A stretch of DNA of 64,000 nt, taken from assembly GCF_026913205.2 (NCBI RefSeq), contig NZ_CP168151.1, positions 1,302,001 to 1,366,000 of the forward strand. Direction: 5' to 3'. Below the pieces are notes generated by a model. That model saw nothing but the letters and a program-made list of their open reading frames with translations. It had not been told where the DNA came from and made no database searches. The stretch's first letter is position 1, and every line of letters begins with the position of its first letter. Positions 49,544 to 59,695 of the stretch are shown here, piece after piece. The DNA comes from Lentilactobacillus sp. SPB1-3 (GTDB lineage Bacteria; Bacillota; Bacilli; Lactobacillales; Lactobacillaceae). Both the position numbers and the translations under genes were made by a program.

Positions 49544-49585
49544 AAAAATGGAATTAATTTCATACTGAAATTAATTCCATTTTTT
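49544..49585. terminator. Bidirectional terminator
   Basis: An 18-bp stem AAAAATGGAATTAATTTC/GAAATTAATTCCATTTTT between convergent genes. Confidence 0.88.
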
Positions 49586-50129
49586 ATTTAATAACAATCT
49601 TCGTACCATAAGGAATGGTTTGATACATCCACTTTGCATCTGCAACTGATAAGCGGATACAACCGTGAGAATGAGGCTTCTTACCAAGCAATTTGGCTTC
49701 AGAAGGTATGTATTTACCATTTCTATCTACTGGTACTGAATGGAATAAATAGACGCCATGGCCCTTCCATGATACCCAGTAGTTAGCCCCTTCTTTTGAA
49801 AATGGATTATAAAATGATAATCCCCTTTCGCGTTGAATGTGGTAAGTTCCCTTAGGGGTTGGTGATGATTTGGTTCCCGTTGAGCAGTACATAGTGTACA
49901 TCACCTTGTTATTACCATGAATGTAGACTTTTTGATTTTTAGTGCTGACGTACACCCATGGATTAGTCATGTTTGACCATTTAGGATAAGCAATTTTTTG
50001 AGATGGTTGCATCCATGTGGGTGTCGTAGTCTGAGCACTTGCTGCTTGAGCATCTTTCATACCGGATAATCCCATAAAAGAAAATACAGTCATTGAAAGT
50101 AATGCCAGTTTAATTATATTTCGTTTCAA
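49584..50129 (-). CDS. L,D-transpeptidase (YkuD family)
   Basis: 181 residues. Signal peptide about 1-29 (ending AQAAS). The catalytic motif HSHGCIRLSVADAKW is intact, with the Cys nucleophile and preceding His, and the upstream His in VYLFHSVPVD. It forms 3-3 peptidoglycan links or attaches proteins outside the membrane. There is no LysM or other wall-binding domain, so it is a minimal form. Confidence 0.92.
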   Translation of the reverse strand: MKRNIIKLALLSMTVFSFMGLSGMKDAQAASAQTTTPTWMQPSQKIAYPKWSNMTNPWVYVSTKNQKVYIHGNNKVMYTMYCSTGTKSSPTPKGTYHIQRERGLSFYNPFSKEGANYWVSWKGHGVYLFHSVPVDRNGKYIPSEAKLLGKKPHSHGCIRLSVADAKWMYQTIPYGTKIVIK

Positions 50130-50182
50130 AATTCTCTCCTCCTACTCATTTAATTCTACAACGTCTGGAAATGAAAGCAACT

Positions 50183-50198
50183 TGATAAATATTTATCA
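50183..50198. promoter_or_regulatory. Perfect 16-bp palindrome
   Basis: TGATAAATATTTATCA in the 196-base space between the divergent L,D-transpeptidase and YfcC genes. A dyad like this usually binds a dimeric regulator; the regulator is unknown. Confidence 0.5.
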
Positions 50199-50325
50199 TT
50201 TTCAATGCCAGTTTTCGACAATTCTGAAAACGTTTACAATATTGTGTTGATAGCTTTTGCTTAAAATTGTACACTAGGATTGAAAACAATTTATCACATA
50301 GTTTTAAATTTAGGGGGAGTTTTAC

Positions 50326-51858
50326 ATGAAAACTAAGCATCGTTTTAAATTACGAATGCCAGGGGCATTCGTAATCTTATTTATTTTAACCATTGTTGCC
50401 GTCGCTGCTACCTGGGTAATTCCAGCCGGTAGTTACTCCAAATTAGCTTATAGTAATTCGCAATTACAAATTACTAATCCATCTGGGAAAGTGGAACACG
50501 TTTCTGCAACTCAAAAAGAATTGGATAAATTAGGCGTTAAGATCGATATTAAACAATTTACTTCTGGTGGCATTAATCAAGCCGTTTCGATTCCTAATAC
50601 ATACCAACGATTGAAGCAACATCCAGCCGGTCCAGGAGCCATCACTAACGATATGGTTCGTGGAACGATCGAAGCAGTTGACATTATGGTCTTTATCTTA
50701 GTTCTTGGAGGTTTGATTGGGGTCGTCAAAGCCAGTGGTGCATTTGAATCTGGTTTAATGGCGCTGACTAAAAAGACCAAGGGTCATGAATTTATGCTAA
50801 TTTTCTTTGTCGCAATTTTAATGGTTTTGGGTGGAACTCTTTGTGGAATTGAAGAGGAAGCCGTCGCCTTTTACCCAATTTTAGTTCCGGTATTTATTGC
50901 GATGGGCTATGATTCAATTGTCTCTGTCGGAGCGATATTCTTGGCCAGTTCGGTCGGAACCTGTTTTTCGACCATTAATCCTTTCTCTGTTGTGATTGCT
51001 TCCAACTCTGCCGGAATCGATTTCACCCAAGGAATTGGTTTTCGGATTTTCGGTTGTGCAGTAGCAGCCGTCTTCGTTATCGGTTATCTTTACTGGTACA
51101 GCAAGAAAGTTAAGGCTGATCCTGCTTTTTCCTACTCATATGATGATCATGAAGCCTTTGATAAGATGTGGTCAGTTAGTTCAGGCAGTTCCAAAAACAA
51201 CAACAGTTTTACCATTCGTAAAAAATTAATTCTAGTCCTCTTCGTCATTACATTTCCTATCATGGTTTGGGGAGTTATGACCCAAGGATGGTGGTTCCCT
51301 ACCATGGCATCCTCATTCTTGACCTTTGCAATTATTATTATGATCATCACAGCTACTGGTCAAAATGGACTTGGTGAAAAAGGAGTCGTTGATGCATTCG
51401 TTAATGGAGCTTCAAGTTTAGTCGGTGTATCCTTAATCATTGGCTTGGCTAGAGGAATCAACATTGTCTTGAACGAAGGAATGATTTCAGACACGATTTT
51501 AAATTATTCTTCAAATCTGGTATCGCAAATGAGCGGTCCAGTGTTTATCTTAGTGATGTTAATTATTTTCTTCTTTCTTGGATTCATCGTTCCGTCTTCA
51601 TCTGGATTGGCCGTACTTTCGATGCCAATCATGGCACCCTTGGCAGATACGGTGCACATTCCTCGTTTCGCAGTTGTGACTGCCTATCAATTTGGCCAAT
51701 ATGCGATGTTATTCTTAGCCCCAACAGGATTGGTAATGGCCACCCTGCAGATGCTTAACATGCGCTACTCCCACTGGCTTAGATTCGTCTGGCCAGTTGT
51801 GGCTTTCGTTTTAATTTTTGGAGGTGGCCTGTTAGTTGCTGAAGTATTGATTTATTAA
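50326..51858 (+). CDS. YfcC-family (DcuC-like) carrier
   Basis: 510 residues with about 12 membrane segments. The N-terminus RMPGAFVILFILTIVAVAAT and the loops GGTLCGIEEEAVAFYPILVP and FIVPSSSGLAVLSMPIMAPL are the conserved family blocks with the paired GIEEE and PSSSG re-entrant regions. Members carry C4-dicarboxylates, amino acids or peptides; the substrate is not resolved. A GGGGGAG site precedes the ATG. Confidence 0.85.
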   Translation: MKTKHRFKLRMPGAFVILFILTIVAVAATWVIPAGSYSKLAYSNSQLQITNPSGKVEHVSATQKELDKLGVKIDIKQFTSGGINQAVSIPNTYQRLKQHPAGPGAITNDMVRGTIEAVDIMVFILVLGGLIGVVKASGAFESGLMALTKKTKGHEFMLIFFVAILMVLGGTLCGIEEEAVAFYPILVPVFIAMGYDSIVSVGAIFLASSVGTCFSTINPFSVVIASNSAGIDFTQGIGFRIFGCAVAAVFVIGYLYWYSKKVKADPAFSYSYDDHEAFDKMWSVSSGSSKNNNSFTIRKKLILVLFVITFPIMVWGVMTQGWWFPTMASSFLTFAIIIMIITATGQNGLGEKGVVDAFVNGASSLVGVSLIIGLARGINIVLNEGMISDTILNYSSNLVSQMSGPVFILVMLIIFFFLGFIVPSSSGLAVLSMPIMAPLADTVHIPRFAVVTAYQFGQYAMLFLAPTGLVMATLQMLNMRYSHWLRFVWPVVAFVLIFGGGLLVAEVLIY

Positions 51859-51871
51859 TTTTCTAAATAAT

Positions 51872-51906
51872 AAAGGGATACAAACCATATGGTTTGTATC
51901 CCTTTT
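51872..51906. terminator. Bidirectional terminator
   Basis: AAAGGGATACAAACC-ATAT-GGTTTGTATCCCTTT between the convergent YfcC and LtrA genes. Confidence 0.9.
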
Positions 51907-51908
51907 AA

Positions 51909-53054
51909 TTACTGACTTTCCAATACTTGACGTCGTTCCTCAATGAAGATTATTAAAGCTAAAAATACGTTAATAATCGTCAAAATAGATATTTCTGATA
52001 AATACCTGCCAATGATAAATACCGTAATACCCATTATAAAAGCCAACATCAATGAGACTTTGCCCTCTCTGCGAGCATAGATTTTTATACAAAAAATAAC
52101 CACGATCGATGCCAGCAAACTCAATATATACAGGATTAAAGTTAACTCACTTGGATCTTCTAAAACTTCATATAGAAACAATGCCATCAGTGCCAAAACT
52201 GTGATTAGTAACTCATGAAAAGAGTGAAGAATTTCTACCCAGATATAATGGCTAGGTCGAAGAACGATACTATCCATGAACGCATAGTATATCCACCAAA
52301 TTCCAATCACATTTAAGACCACCAATATAAAAACGACGATGTGAGTTAAATCAGATTTACCAGTCAAATATTCGGTAGCAATTGCCGTAGCTTCACCCAG
52401 AACAATCATCGCAAATTCACCGTAACGTTCCTCAATGGCTTCCGACTCTTCGATTTCTATTTTGCGCCGTTTCATTTCATTATTCATGAACGGACTATTA
52501 AACAACATCACAGAGTATTTAATAATTGTCACTAATACTAGCAATGTAATTTGCGCTTGATGACCAAAAAACAAGCATCCTATCAACATGAAGAGAGCCA
52601 ACCAAGCACAAATCAGGTAAAGTCTGGCGGACTCCCAATGCTCTGGATCAATTCTTAACACTAATGTCCAAAGATAGATCATTACAACCTGAACAAAAAT
52701 ATATATATAAATAAATGACCTCAGTTGTCCAGCAAAGATTAACGGAAATCTGGTAGAAATTGCTAAAACACTGATCATTTGAATTAACGTAATAATCGTC
52801 GTTCTTGCACTATGACTTCCGTGAAGATCAAAGAATAATGTAAAATCAGTCCAAATATAAAATGTTAACAGAAAGAACAAAATGAAATACCACACACTGT
52901 AATGGTGTTCTGCCCTTAAAAAACTGGTGATCAAAGTATGTAGCATCACAACATAAGCCAAATCTGAAAACAATTCCAACCACGATATTTTTCGATTAAC
53001 TACTCTATTAACTAATTTAAGTGGTGTCCCCCACCATTGTTGGAAACGATTCAA
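51909..53054 (-). CDS. ltrA: Low temperature requirement protein A (LtrA) family
   Basis: 381 residues from TTG 53054, behind GAGGGACTGATATTC; a longer ATG start lacks a ribosome site. The N-terminal VNRKISWLELFSDLAYVVML and the middle EERYGEFAMIVLGEATAIAT are LtrA hallmarks, and there are about ten membrane segments. Function of LtrA is poorly known; it was linked to growth at low temperature in Listeria. Confidence 0.85.
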   Translation of the reverse strand: MNRFQQWWGTPLKLVNRVVNRKISWLELFSDLAYVVMLHTLITSFLRAEHHYSVWYFILFFLLTFYIWTDFTLFFDLHGSHSARTTIITLIQMISVLAISTRFPLIFAGQLRSFIYIYIFVQVVMIYLWTLVLRIDPEHWESARLYLICAWLALFMLIGCLFFGHQAQITLLVLVTIIKYSVMLFNSPFMNNEMKRRKIEIEESEAIEERYGEFAMIVLGEATAIATEYLTGKSDLTHIVVFILVVLNVIGIWWIYYAFMDSIVLRPSHYIWVEILHSFHELLITVLALMALFLYEVLEDPSELTLILYILSLLASIVVIFCIKIYARREGKVSLMLAFIMGITVFIIGRYLSEISILTIINVFLALIIFIEERRQVLESQ

Positions 53055-53151
53055 GAATATCAGTCCCTCAATTAATTTAATTACCTTGATTATATAATAA
53101 ACTTTCCCAAAGTAGACAATTCTCCATGCTTCAAACACAATTAAACCATCA

Positions 53152-53199
53152 AAAAAATACTGTTGATAAATATTAATTAATTTATCAACAGTATTTTTT
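53152..53199. terminator. Long inverted repeat/terminator after the MMPL gene
   Basis: Perfect 20-bp arms (53152-53171 and 53180-53199) with an 8-nt loop; the outer six pairs are A-T and give T runs on both strands. It lies between the MMPL gene end and the LtrA start. It is longer than usual terminators. Confidence 0.8.
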
Positions 53200-53240
53200 A
53201 ATTAGTGTTTTGAGAAACACCATTCAATTTAAACAACATT

Positions 53241-55877
53241 CTACTTATTCTTTTTGCGAGATCTAAACAAATACATCATCGCAGGCAATATGGTTAAGGC
53301 ACAGATTAATGAGTAGGCAGTATCTAACACAGTAATTAAACCAAATGAACGTAATACTGGGAAAGAAATGAACATTAATGTGGAGAAGCCACCAATAACA
53401 GTTAATCCAGAAACCGTTATGGCTTGGCCAACCGAACCGATAGCAGTTTGAATGGCTGTTAATGTATCACCATTCTTCTTTTCTTCTTCCATAAATCGCT
53501 CAAGAATTAGAATTGTGAACTCAGTTCCGATTCCTAACACTAATGAACTTAGTGCAATAGTAACTGGATTATAACTAGTGTTCATTAGTTTAAGGGTCAA
53601 TGGTGACAGACCAAGCACGATAACAATTGGCATCAATGGATAGAATGCATCCCGAATATTTCGATAAACCAATAGCAAGACGATAAAGATAATTGCTAAT
53701 CCAGCAATTATGATCAGTCCATGGTTAGCCGTCATATTTTTAACACCTTGTAATGCCATTGATTGGTCTCCAGCTGTGACAATTTTGATTCCTTTAGGTT
53801 CATTTTTAATGTCGTGATTAATATCTTTCATCAAATCATATGACTCATTAGAACCTAAACCAGGATCAATCTTGAATGCAATGGAAGTGTACTTTTGGTC
53901 ATTAGTGATTAATGTGTCCTTCATTACTTTTGGCATATTCTTAATACCGGTATTAACCGCTGCATTATTGGTTGGTAATGTTGAATTACCACTAGTATCT
54001 TTTAAGGTTGTCGCTAAACTAGTAACTGATTGAATATGGTGATACTTATTGGCTTCTTTGCGACCAAAGCTATCAAGATATTTAACATCAGCGGTAGTTA
54101 ATTTATGATCACTTTTAACCAAATAAGTTAAGTTAGTGGTTGATCCAGCAACCTTTTGAACTGCATCTGTATCTTTTACGGCTGGCATGCTTTGTGGAAT
54201 CATCTTCATCATGTTGGTTTCAACAGGAATCGAACTCTCATAGAAGAAACCGATGCCACCTAAAACAATACCAACAAGTAAAACGATAACTGCATGATGA
54301 GCAACCCAAGTTGCATATTTTGAAAGTGCTTTTGATAACCATGAGTTTTCAGTTTTAATTTTGCTTAACTTACTTACGTCAGCCTTGCGATCACGAAGTG
54401 CTAATACACTAAACATGAAGACAAGCTCCACGATATAACAAGCAGCAACACCAATAGCTAAAGTTAATCCAAAGTAGTGCATCATTGGAGCCTTAGCAAT
54501 ATACATAGTTAAGAAACTAAAGATCATAACTGTAACTGCGGTTCCGACTGCTGGACCAGTATGGGTAATCGTTTCAGTCGTGGCCCACATGACATCATGA
54601 TCTCTACGGAATTCTTCTTCATAACGATTTAAGAATTGAACTCCAAAGTCCGTTCCAAGACCAATGATAATCGGTAAGGTAGCCATGGTGGCCATGGTTA
54701 AACTAATATGAGCCCATCCCATGATACCAAATGTCCAAATTAATCCTGGTAACACGAAGATCAATGGAAGCAAACGACGGCGAACTGGGAAAATCAACGC
54801 TAGAATAACAATCATTAAGACAACTGCCAACACGAGCATAATCATCATACTGTGAGTCATTTCATCACCGACAGTTCCACTAACGGCTGGCATACCACCA
54901 ATTCTGGTCTTAATACCGTCAGATTTGAGATGATTGTCTTTTAAAGCAGTGTTGATTTTCTTATACATCGCTTTTTGTGAATTCATTGAACCACCAGCAG
55001 CCATAGTGACAGTTACCAGTGCATATTTACCATTCTTAGGTAAAATCTGATTCATGCTTTTAGAAACTTTACCATCGTTACTGTAAATAAATTGATGGAT
55101 CAAGTTGTTGTCCATATTCTGAACTTTAGGCAACATCTTCAATGTTTCGGCTGCCATCATAGTTTTCTGCTTTTGGGTTAAAATGCTCATTGAATAAGCT
55201 TGAATTTGAGCAGTTTGACGCTTACTCATTTTAATAGCTTGCATCATTGTGTCAGGATTTGCCTGAAGTTGCGCAGGATTGGCGCCCTTAGCAACTGCAG
55301 CCTGCATTGCTTGTTGAGCGGCCATCTTTTGCTGAGTGGTCAAAATACCTTGAGTGTATTGTTGAATCTTTTGTTTTTGTGAACTGGTAAATGACTTTTG
55401 AATATCAGCTTGTAATTGTTTTTGCTGCTTAGCAGTCATTTGTTCATTAATTGCTTTTTGCAATTTTGGATTATTAGTCCCAAAACCACTTCCAGAACCT
55501 TTTGTAGTTTTGGCCTTATCCAACTGTTCATTCAAAATGTTCACAATACTTGTGGTTGAATGAATCGAGTTGTTCTTATCAATTTGTTCGGTGAAACCAT
55601 TAAGTTTCTTAAATGTATCAGAATTAACTACATCACCGGATTTGTTTTTAACGGAAATGACAAATGTTTGTCCGCCAAAATGTTTTTGGTACTCATTAGT
55701 ATTTTTATATAATGACGAATTCTTATTGACGAACATAGCATTACTCATGTCCATTTTAATTTGTGGCAAGCCTAATCCAATCAACACCGTTAGTATCAAT
55801 GTGACGATGATACTTAACAATGCGTGGTCGTGAATGGCCTGCCCGATCTTACTGAAAAATTTCTGCAAAAAAATCAC
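53241..55877 (-). CDS. MMPL/RND-family membrane transporter
   Basis: 878 residues. Two repeats, each with one N-terminal membrane helix, a large outer domain and five or six membrane helices. The first outer domain has a long Gln/Ala/Met-rich coiled insert (about 120-250). PIIIGLGTDFGVQFLNRYEE is the conserved proton-relay region of helix 4, mirrored by SSLVLGIGTEFTILILERFM. Likely exports lipids or amphiphiles. It follows a TetR gene on the same strand. Confidence 0.9.
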   Translation of the reverse strand: MIFLQKFFSKIGQAIHDHALLSIIVTLILTVLIGLGLPQIKMDMSNAMFVNKNSSLYKNTNEYQKHFGGQTFVISVKNKSGDVVNSDTFKKLNGFTEQIDKNNSIHSTTSIVNILNEQLDKAKTTKGSGSGFGTNNPKLQKAINEQMTAKQQKQLQADIQKSFTSSQKQKIQQYTQGILTTQQKMAAQQAMQAAVAKGANPAQLQANPDTMMQAIKMSKRQTAQIQAYSMSILTQKQKTMMAAETLKMLPKVQNMDNNLIHQFIYSNDGKVSKSMNQILPKNGKYALVTVTMAAGGSMNSQKAMYKKINTALKDNHLKSDGIKTRIGGMPAVSGTVGDEMTHSMMIMLVLAVVLMIVILALIFPVRRRLLPLIFVLPGLIWTFGIMGWAHISLTMATMATLPIIIGLGTDFGVQFLNRYEEEFRRDHDVMWATTETITHTGPAVGTAVTVMIFSFLTMYIAKAPMMHYFGLTLAIGVAACYIVELVFMFSVLALRDRKADVSKLSKIKTENSWLSKALSKYATWVAHHAVIVLLVGIVLGGIGFFYESSIPVETNMMKMIPQSMPAVKDTDAVQKVAGSTTNLTYLVKSDHKLTTADVKYLDSFGRKEANKYHHIQSVTSLATTLKDTSGNSTLPTNNAAVNTGIKNMPKVMKDTLITNDQKYTSIAFKIDPGLGSNESYDLMKDINHDIKNEPKGIKIVTAGDQSMALQGVKNMTANHGLIIIAGLAIIFIVLLLVYRNIRDAFYPLMPIVIVLGLSPLTLKLMNTSYNPVTIALSSLVLGIGTEFTILILERFMEEEKKNGDTLTAIQTAIGSVGQAITVSGLTVIGGFSTLMFISFPVLRSFGLITVLDTAYSLICALTILPAMMYLFRSRKKNK

Positions 55878-55962
55878 TCCCTTACTGTATTTACGAATTG
55901 TAAGTATATAACAGTAAAAAAGTGATTATAAGAATTAAAATGAACTGTTTATATCATTTTGC

Positions 55963-55982
55963 GACAAATGTCTGAATTTGTC
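55963..55982. promoter_or_regulatory. Candidate TetR operator
   Basis: GACAAAT-N6-ATTTGTC inverted repeat between the TetR stop and the MMPL start. It overlaps a -35-like TTCAGA that is 17 bases from a TATAAA on the minus strand, so a second promoter for the transporter may be controlled here. Confidence 0.5.
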
Positions 55983-55992
55983 TCATTTTTAA

Positions 55993-56580
55993 TTATGCCA
56001 CTTGGAAATCGCATATTAAATCGTCAATCATTTCATTCAAAGTTTCTTCTGATGCATCCGGAGTCTTCAACCATTCTATGAAAACCGTTAATAATGCGCC
56101 ACTGAATATCCGGACAGATAAAGAAACATTCTTAGACTTGGCAATATTATTAAACATAGGAAAATTGCTCAAATCACGATTATTTGGACCGCTAGTGGGT
56201 GCTAATAACCCCTCGACGATAATATCACTGACAATCTTGACCAATTGACTGTAGGAATCAAAAAATTCATTGTTAATGGTTATGTTTCTAAATAATTGTG
56301 CATCAGATGCCACAATCTTGATTAGGTATTTAATCACTTGAACATCTGATGTCGGTTCGCCATTTTCGTGAAAGTAGAGACCAACAATGTATTCAAGAGC
56401 ATTTTGCAGAAGTTCATACTTATTGTGATAATATCGATAAAAAGTGCTTCTATGAACCATGGCATCTTCACAGATATCATCAATGGTAATTTTTTCAAAT
56501 GACATTTTTTTCAATAAATGACTCAAACTATCAATTAAATCGCGTTGAGTTCGTTTAACCTCATATAAACTACCCATCAT
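55993..56580 (-). CDS. TetR-family regulator
   Basis: 195 residues. The N-terminal helix-turn-helix (FEKITIDDICEDAMVHRSTF, then YRYYHNKYELL) is typical; the ligand domain is helical. It lies upstream of the MMPL transporter and most likely represses it in response to an exported compound. Confidence 0.9.
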   Translation of the reverse strand: MMGSLYEVKRTQRDLIDSLSHLLKKMSFEKITIDDICEDAMVHRSTFYRYYHNKYELLQNALEYIVGLYFHENGEPTSDVQVIKYLIKIVASDAQLFRNITINNEFFDSYSQLVKIVSDIIVEGLLAPTSGPNNRDLSNFPMFNNIAKSKNVSLSVRIFSGALLTVFIEWLKTPDASEETLNEMIDDLICDFQVA

Positions 56581-56684
56581 ATAAATACTCCTCGGAATAA
56601 TAAATAATACCGATTATAGTCTATTGTTTAAAAAATGCCACTAATACTCATAACAAGCGTTCATATTTTACATGTGCTTAATCT

Positions 56685-57818
56685 TTAATTACCAAACCAG
56701 TATCCGTTTTCGATAACGTCCAACATCTTCACCAATTGAACCGTCTCATCAATATCGTGGACCCGCAGAATTCTACCACCATGAAGATACATATATGATT
56801 CTGCAACCAAGGTAACCGGCAAGCGATCATCTTTGTTTAAACCAAATAGTTTGGCACCGAATCCCTTTCTAGAAATGGCAACCATCATGGGTCTTCTTAA
56901 GTAATTAAATTGATCTATATTATGCATCATTGCATAATCTTGATAACCATCAGCAACTTTTGCATAACCAATTCCTTGGTCTAAAGCAATTCGTTCCCGA
57001 TCAATACCGGCACTCATCAACGCTTGTAGATTATCTTCAAAGAAGTGCTTCATTTCCATTGTCAGATTATCATAATCCTTTGCCCTTGCACTATGCATCG
57101 TCAATAGACCAACGTTAGTATCCTTAAGTAAGGCTAGTTTACGCTCGTCATCAGTAAAAGCATTAACATCATTAATAATATCAATCTGATCAATAATTTT
57201 TCGCAGAACATCGAACTTATAAGTATCCACTGCAATAGCCACATCATCGCTAAGAGACTTGATCATCTGAATCACTGGTAAAATTCGCTCCAACTCTTCA
57301 GCAGCAGAAATTTCCTTAAAACCTGGTCGAGTAGTCTGCCCACCAACTTCGATCACATCAACCCCACTGTTGATCATTTCCTGAATACGATTTTTAATCG
57401 CGGATTCGTCTTGATACCGGCCACCATCATAAAATGAATCTGGAGTGATGTTTAAAATACCATAAATCAATGGTTTTTCAGATAAATTGAATCGATGTCT
57501 ACCAGCCTGCCAGTAGATAGTTTGTTCAGCAACAATTTCACTCATTTGCTGGTTGATCTCATCATTAGGAAATGTTTTTTGTAGCTGATCCTGCAATGTC
57601 CGCAGACTAACCACTTTAATTTTAAACAATAATTCATTTTGGTTAACCTGCTGAACCAGGTCCATTTGTTCAATCAATTGTTGAACTTGTGCTAGTTGCT
57701 GTGAATCATTGGAGATGATTTTTAAAAATAAGTTCTGACTCTTGGATTGCACATCGGCTAAGACATCATTTACAAATAAATTTTCGGTATTAATTTGTTG
57801 TTCACTAATTTGCATCAT
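56685..57818 (-). CDS. folP: Dihydropteroate synthase with N-terminal extension
   Basis: 377 residues. Residues about 1-110 are an extra domain seen in lactobacillar FolP. The TIM barrel begins at LIYGILNITPDSFYDGGRYQ, with DVIEVGGQTTRPGF, DIINDVNAFTDD and the sulfone-loop MVAISRKGFGAK. It joins pterin pyrophosphate and p-aminobenzoate. It is the last gene of the operon and overlaps the preceding gene by 14 bases. Confidence 0.93.
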   Translation of the reverse strand: MMQISEQQINTENLFVNDVLADVQSKSQNLFLKIISNDSQQLAQVQQLIEQMDLVQQVNQNELLFKIKVVSLRTLQDQLQKTFPNDEINQQMSEIVAEQTIYWQAGRHRFNLSEKPLIYGILNITPDSFYDGGRYQDESAIKNRIQEMINSGVDVIEVGGQTTRPGFKEISAAEELERILPVIQMIKSLSDDVAIAVDTYKFDVLRKIIDQIDIINDVNAFTDDERKLALLKDTNVGLLTMHSARAKDYDNLTMEMKHFFEDNLQALMSAGIDRERIALDQGIGYAKVADGYQDYAMMHNIDQFNYLRRPMMVAISRKGFGAKLFGLNKDDRLPVTLVAESYMYLHGGRILRVHDIDETVQLVKMLDVIENGYWFGN

Positions 57819-58422
57819 TCTGACTCCTTAGTTGTTGTAACAAATTTTCGATTGCTTTTGTTCGGTGCAGTAATGGCATTTTTTCACTGTCGGATAATTC
57901 AGCTAGGGTTTTTACATAGCCATCTGGTTCAAGAATTTTGTCGAAGCCACCACCATTATCACCTGTTGGAACTTCACTGATGTGACCATTAAATTCTCCC
58001 TCAGCGAATACTTTAGTCCGGCCATGAATTGCCACCAAATAAGAACGCATCTGCACTTTTCTAGTCTTGTTAGCCACCAGATCAATAATCAGGTTGTTCA
58101 AATCATCGTCAGTCTTATATCTGCCGTTAAGTTGTCTAGCCGTGACGACTCCAAGTTGATTAGGATATGCCTGTAAAATCATCCCTGAATCATCACCAAC
58201 TACCCACTCGCCTGGCAATTGATTAGCGACGAACTGAGCCTTACCCGTGGCATTATCTACATAGCTTGTCGTTCCCTCGTCTGGAAAATTAAGTTTACCT
58301 AATAGTTGCTGATAAGAAATAGCTTCCTGCCCTAACCACTGGAAACACTTAATTAATTCTTGTGTCTTGGCCTGATTATTTGACGCAATTACAAATCTAC
58401 TTGGAATTTTCATGCCATCCAT
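57805..58422 (-). CDS. Non-canonical purine NTP pyrophosphatase (Ham1/RdgB), folate operon member
   Basis: 205 residues. RFVIASNNQAKTQELIKCFQ and WVVGDDSGMILQAYPNQLGV are Ham1/RdgB blocks. In lactobacilli this gene sits inside the folate operon and is thought to remove the pyrophosphate of dihydroneopterin triphosphate (FolQ-like role). It overlaps folC and folP. Confidence 0.88.
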   Translation of the reverse strand: MDGMKIPSRFVIASNNQAKTQELIKCFQWLGQEAISYQQLLGKLNFPDEGTTSYVDNATGKAQFVANQLPGEWVVGDDSGMILQAYPNQLGVVTARQLNGRYKTDDDLNNLIIDLVANKTRKVQMRSYLVAIHGRTKVFAEGEFNGHISEVPTGDNGGGFDKILEPDGYVKTLAELSDSEKMPLLHRTKAIENLLQQLRSQNDAN

Positions 58423-59695
58423 TCTCCAATTCCTTCACTAAGTAAAATGACCCGGTAACTACAATGATCGTTTTCTCATCCGCTAGCTGTCTTGCCTGTC
58501 TGAGCGCCACTTGCGCATTAACAGCTTGCTGAGTTGGTTTGGTAAATAATTTTTCTATTTCATTTGTCGTTAATGCTCGTTGATGATTATCAGGAGATAC
58601 AGCGATAATCTCAGTAGCCATTTGATCGTATATACGAGCCATCTTTTGATATTCTTTATCTTTTAGAAATCCCAAAATAAAAATAAACTTGCCATTTGGT
58701 CTTAGGTTAATTAACGTTTCGGTCAGTCTGCTAGCACCATCAACGTTGTGGGCCCCATCTAAAATTACTAATGGTTGACGTTCTAAAATTTGAAATCTTC
58801 CTGGAATTTGGATATCTCTCATCATTTTGATCAGCGAATCATTGCCAACAACCATTTCATGTTTTAACAACCAATTATAAACAGCGACGACTGTGGCTAG
58901 ATTATCTAACTGAGCATCCCCAATCAAGTTAAAGTATACGTCTCGGACAACTGTCTCGCCCAACTTAATGTCAACACGGGTGCCATTGAATAATGTTTCC
59001 TGATTGGCTGCCAATTTGGATGTCAGTATCAGTTCACTACCATGGTGTTTTTGATAAGTATCATCAATCCTCTTTATGGCCTCATCATGTTGATTAGGGG
59101 CTACAAACACAGTGGTGTCGGACTTGATGATCTGTGCTTTGTTAGTGGCGATCTCTGCGATGGTTTTTCCAAGGATGTTCATATGATCATAATCGATATG
59201 GGTAAAAATGGTAATCAAAGGTGCACTTATCGCGTTAGTTGCATCATTTAAGCCACCTAGACCTGCCTCAATAATTGCCCAATCAACCTGTTGGTCAGCA
59301 AAATATTGCAACATTATCAGAACAAACCACTCAAAAACAGAAATATCATTAGGGGTAATATCTGATGGTAATTGCGAAACGATTCTTTTATATGTATCAA
59401 CAAATTCATCACCATTAATCATTTTATTGTTGATGACAATTTGTTCTTTAGCATCATTTAATGCGGGACTGGCAAAATGTCCAATTTGGTAACCAGCATT
59501 GATTAAAGTTTGTGCTAGCATCGTTCCAGTTGATCCTTTACCATTCGTACCGGCCAAGTGCATAACTCGATAGTGTTGCTCCGGATGCCCAAGATTATCT
59601 AGAACGCGGCGCAGCAATGCTACGCGATCCGTATTAGCTGCCAACATTTGTTGATTAAGTTGTTCGATTAACTTTTCGTACGTTAATTTAGCCAC
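58397..59695 (-). CDS. folC: Folylpolyglutamate synthase/dihydrofolate synthase
   Basis: 432 residues from GTG 59695, behind CGGAGAATCAGC and overlapping the folE stop. The ATP loop is LAGTNGKGSTGTMLAQTL; further blocks are IIEAGLGGLNDATNAI and VILDGAHNVDGASRL. It adds glutamate to dihydropteroate and folates. Confidence 0.93.
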   Translation of the reverse strand: MAKLTYEKLIEQLNQQMLAANTDRVALLRRVLDNLGHPEQHYRVMHLAGTNGKGSTGTMLAQTLINAGYQIGHFASPALNDAKEQIVINNKMINGDEFVDTYKRIVSQLPSDITPNDISVFEWFVLIMLQYFADQQVDWAIIEAGLGGLNDATNAISAPLITIFTHIDYDHMNILGKTIAEIATNKAQIIKSDTTVFVAPNQHDEAIKRIDDTYQKHHGSELILTSKLAANQETLFNGTRVDIKLGETVVRDVYFNLIGDAQLDNLATVVAVYNWLLKHEMVVGNDSLIKMMRDIQIPGRFQILERQPLVILDGAHNVDGASRLTETLINLRPNGKFIFILGFLKDKEYQKMARIYDQMATEIIAVSPDNHQRALTTNEIEKLFTKPTQQAVNAQVALRQARQLADEKTIIVVTGSFYLVKELENGWHENSK

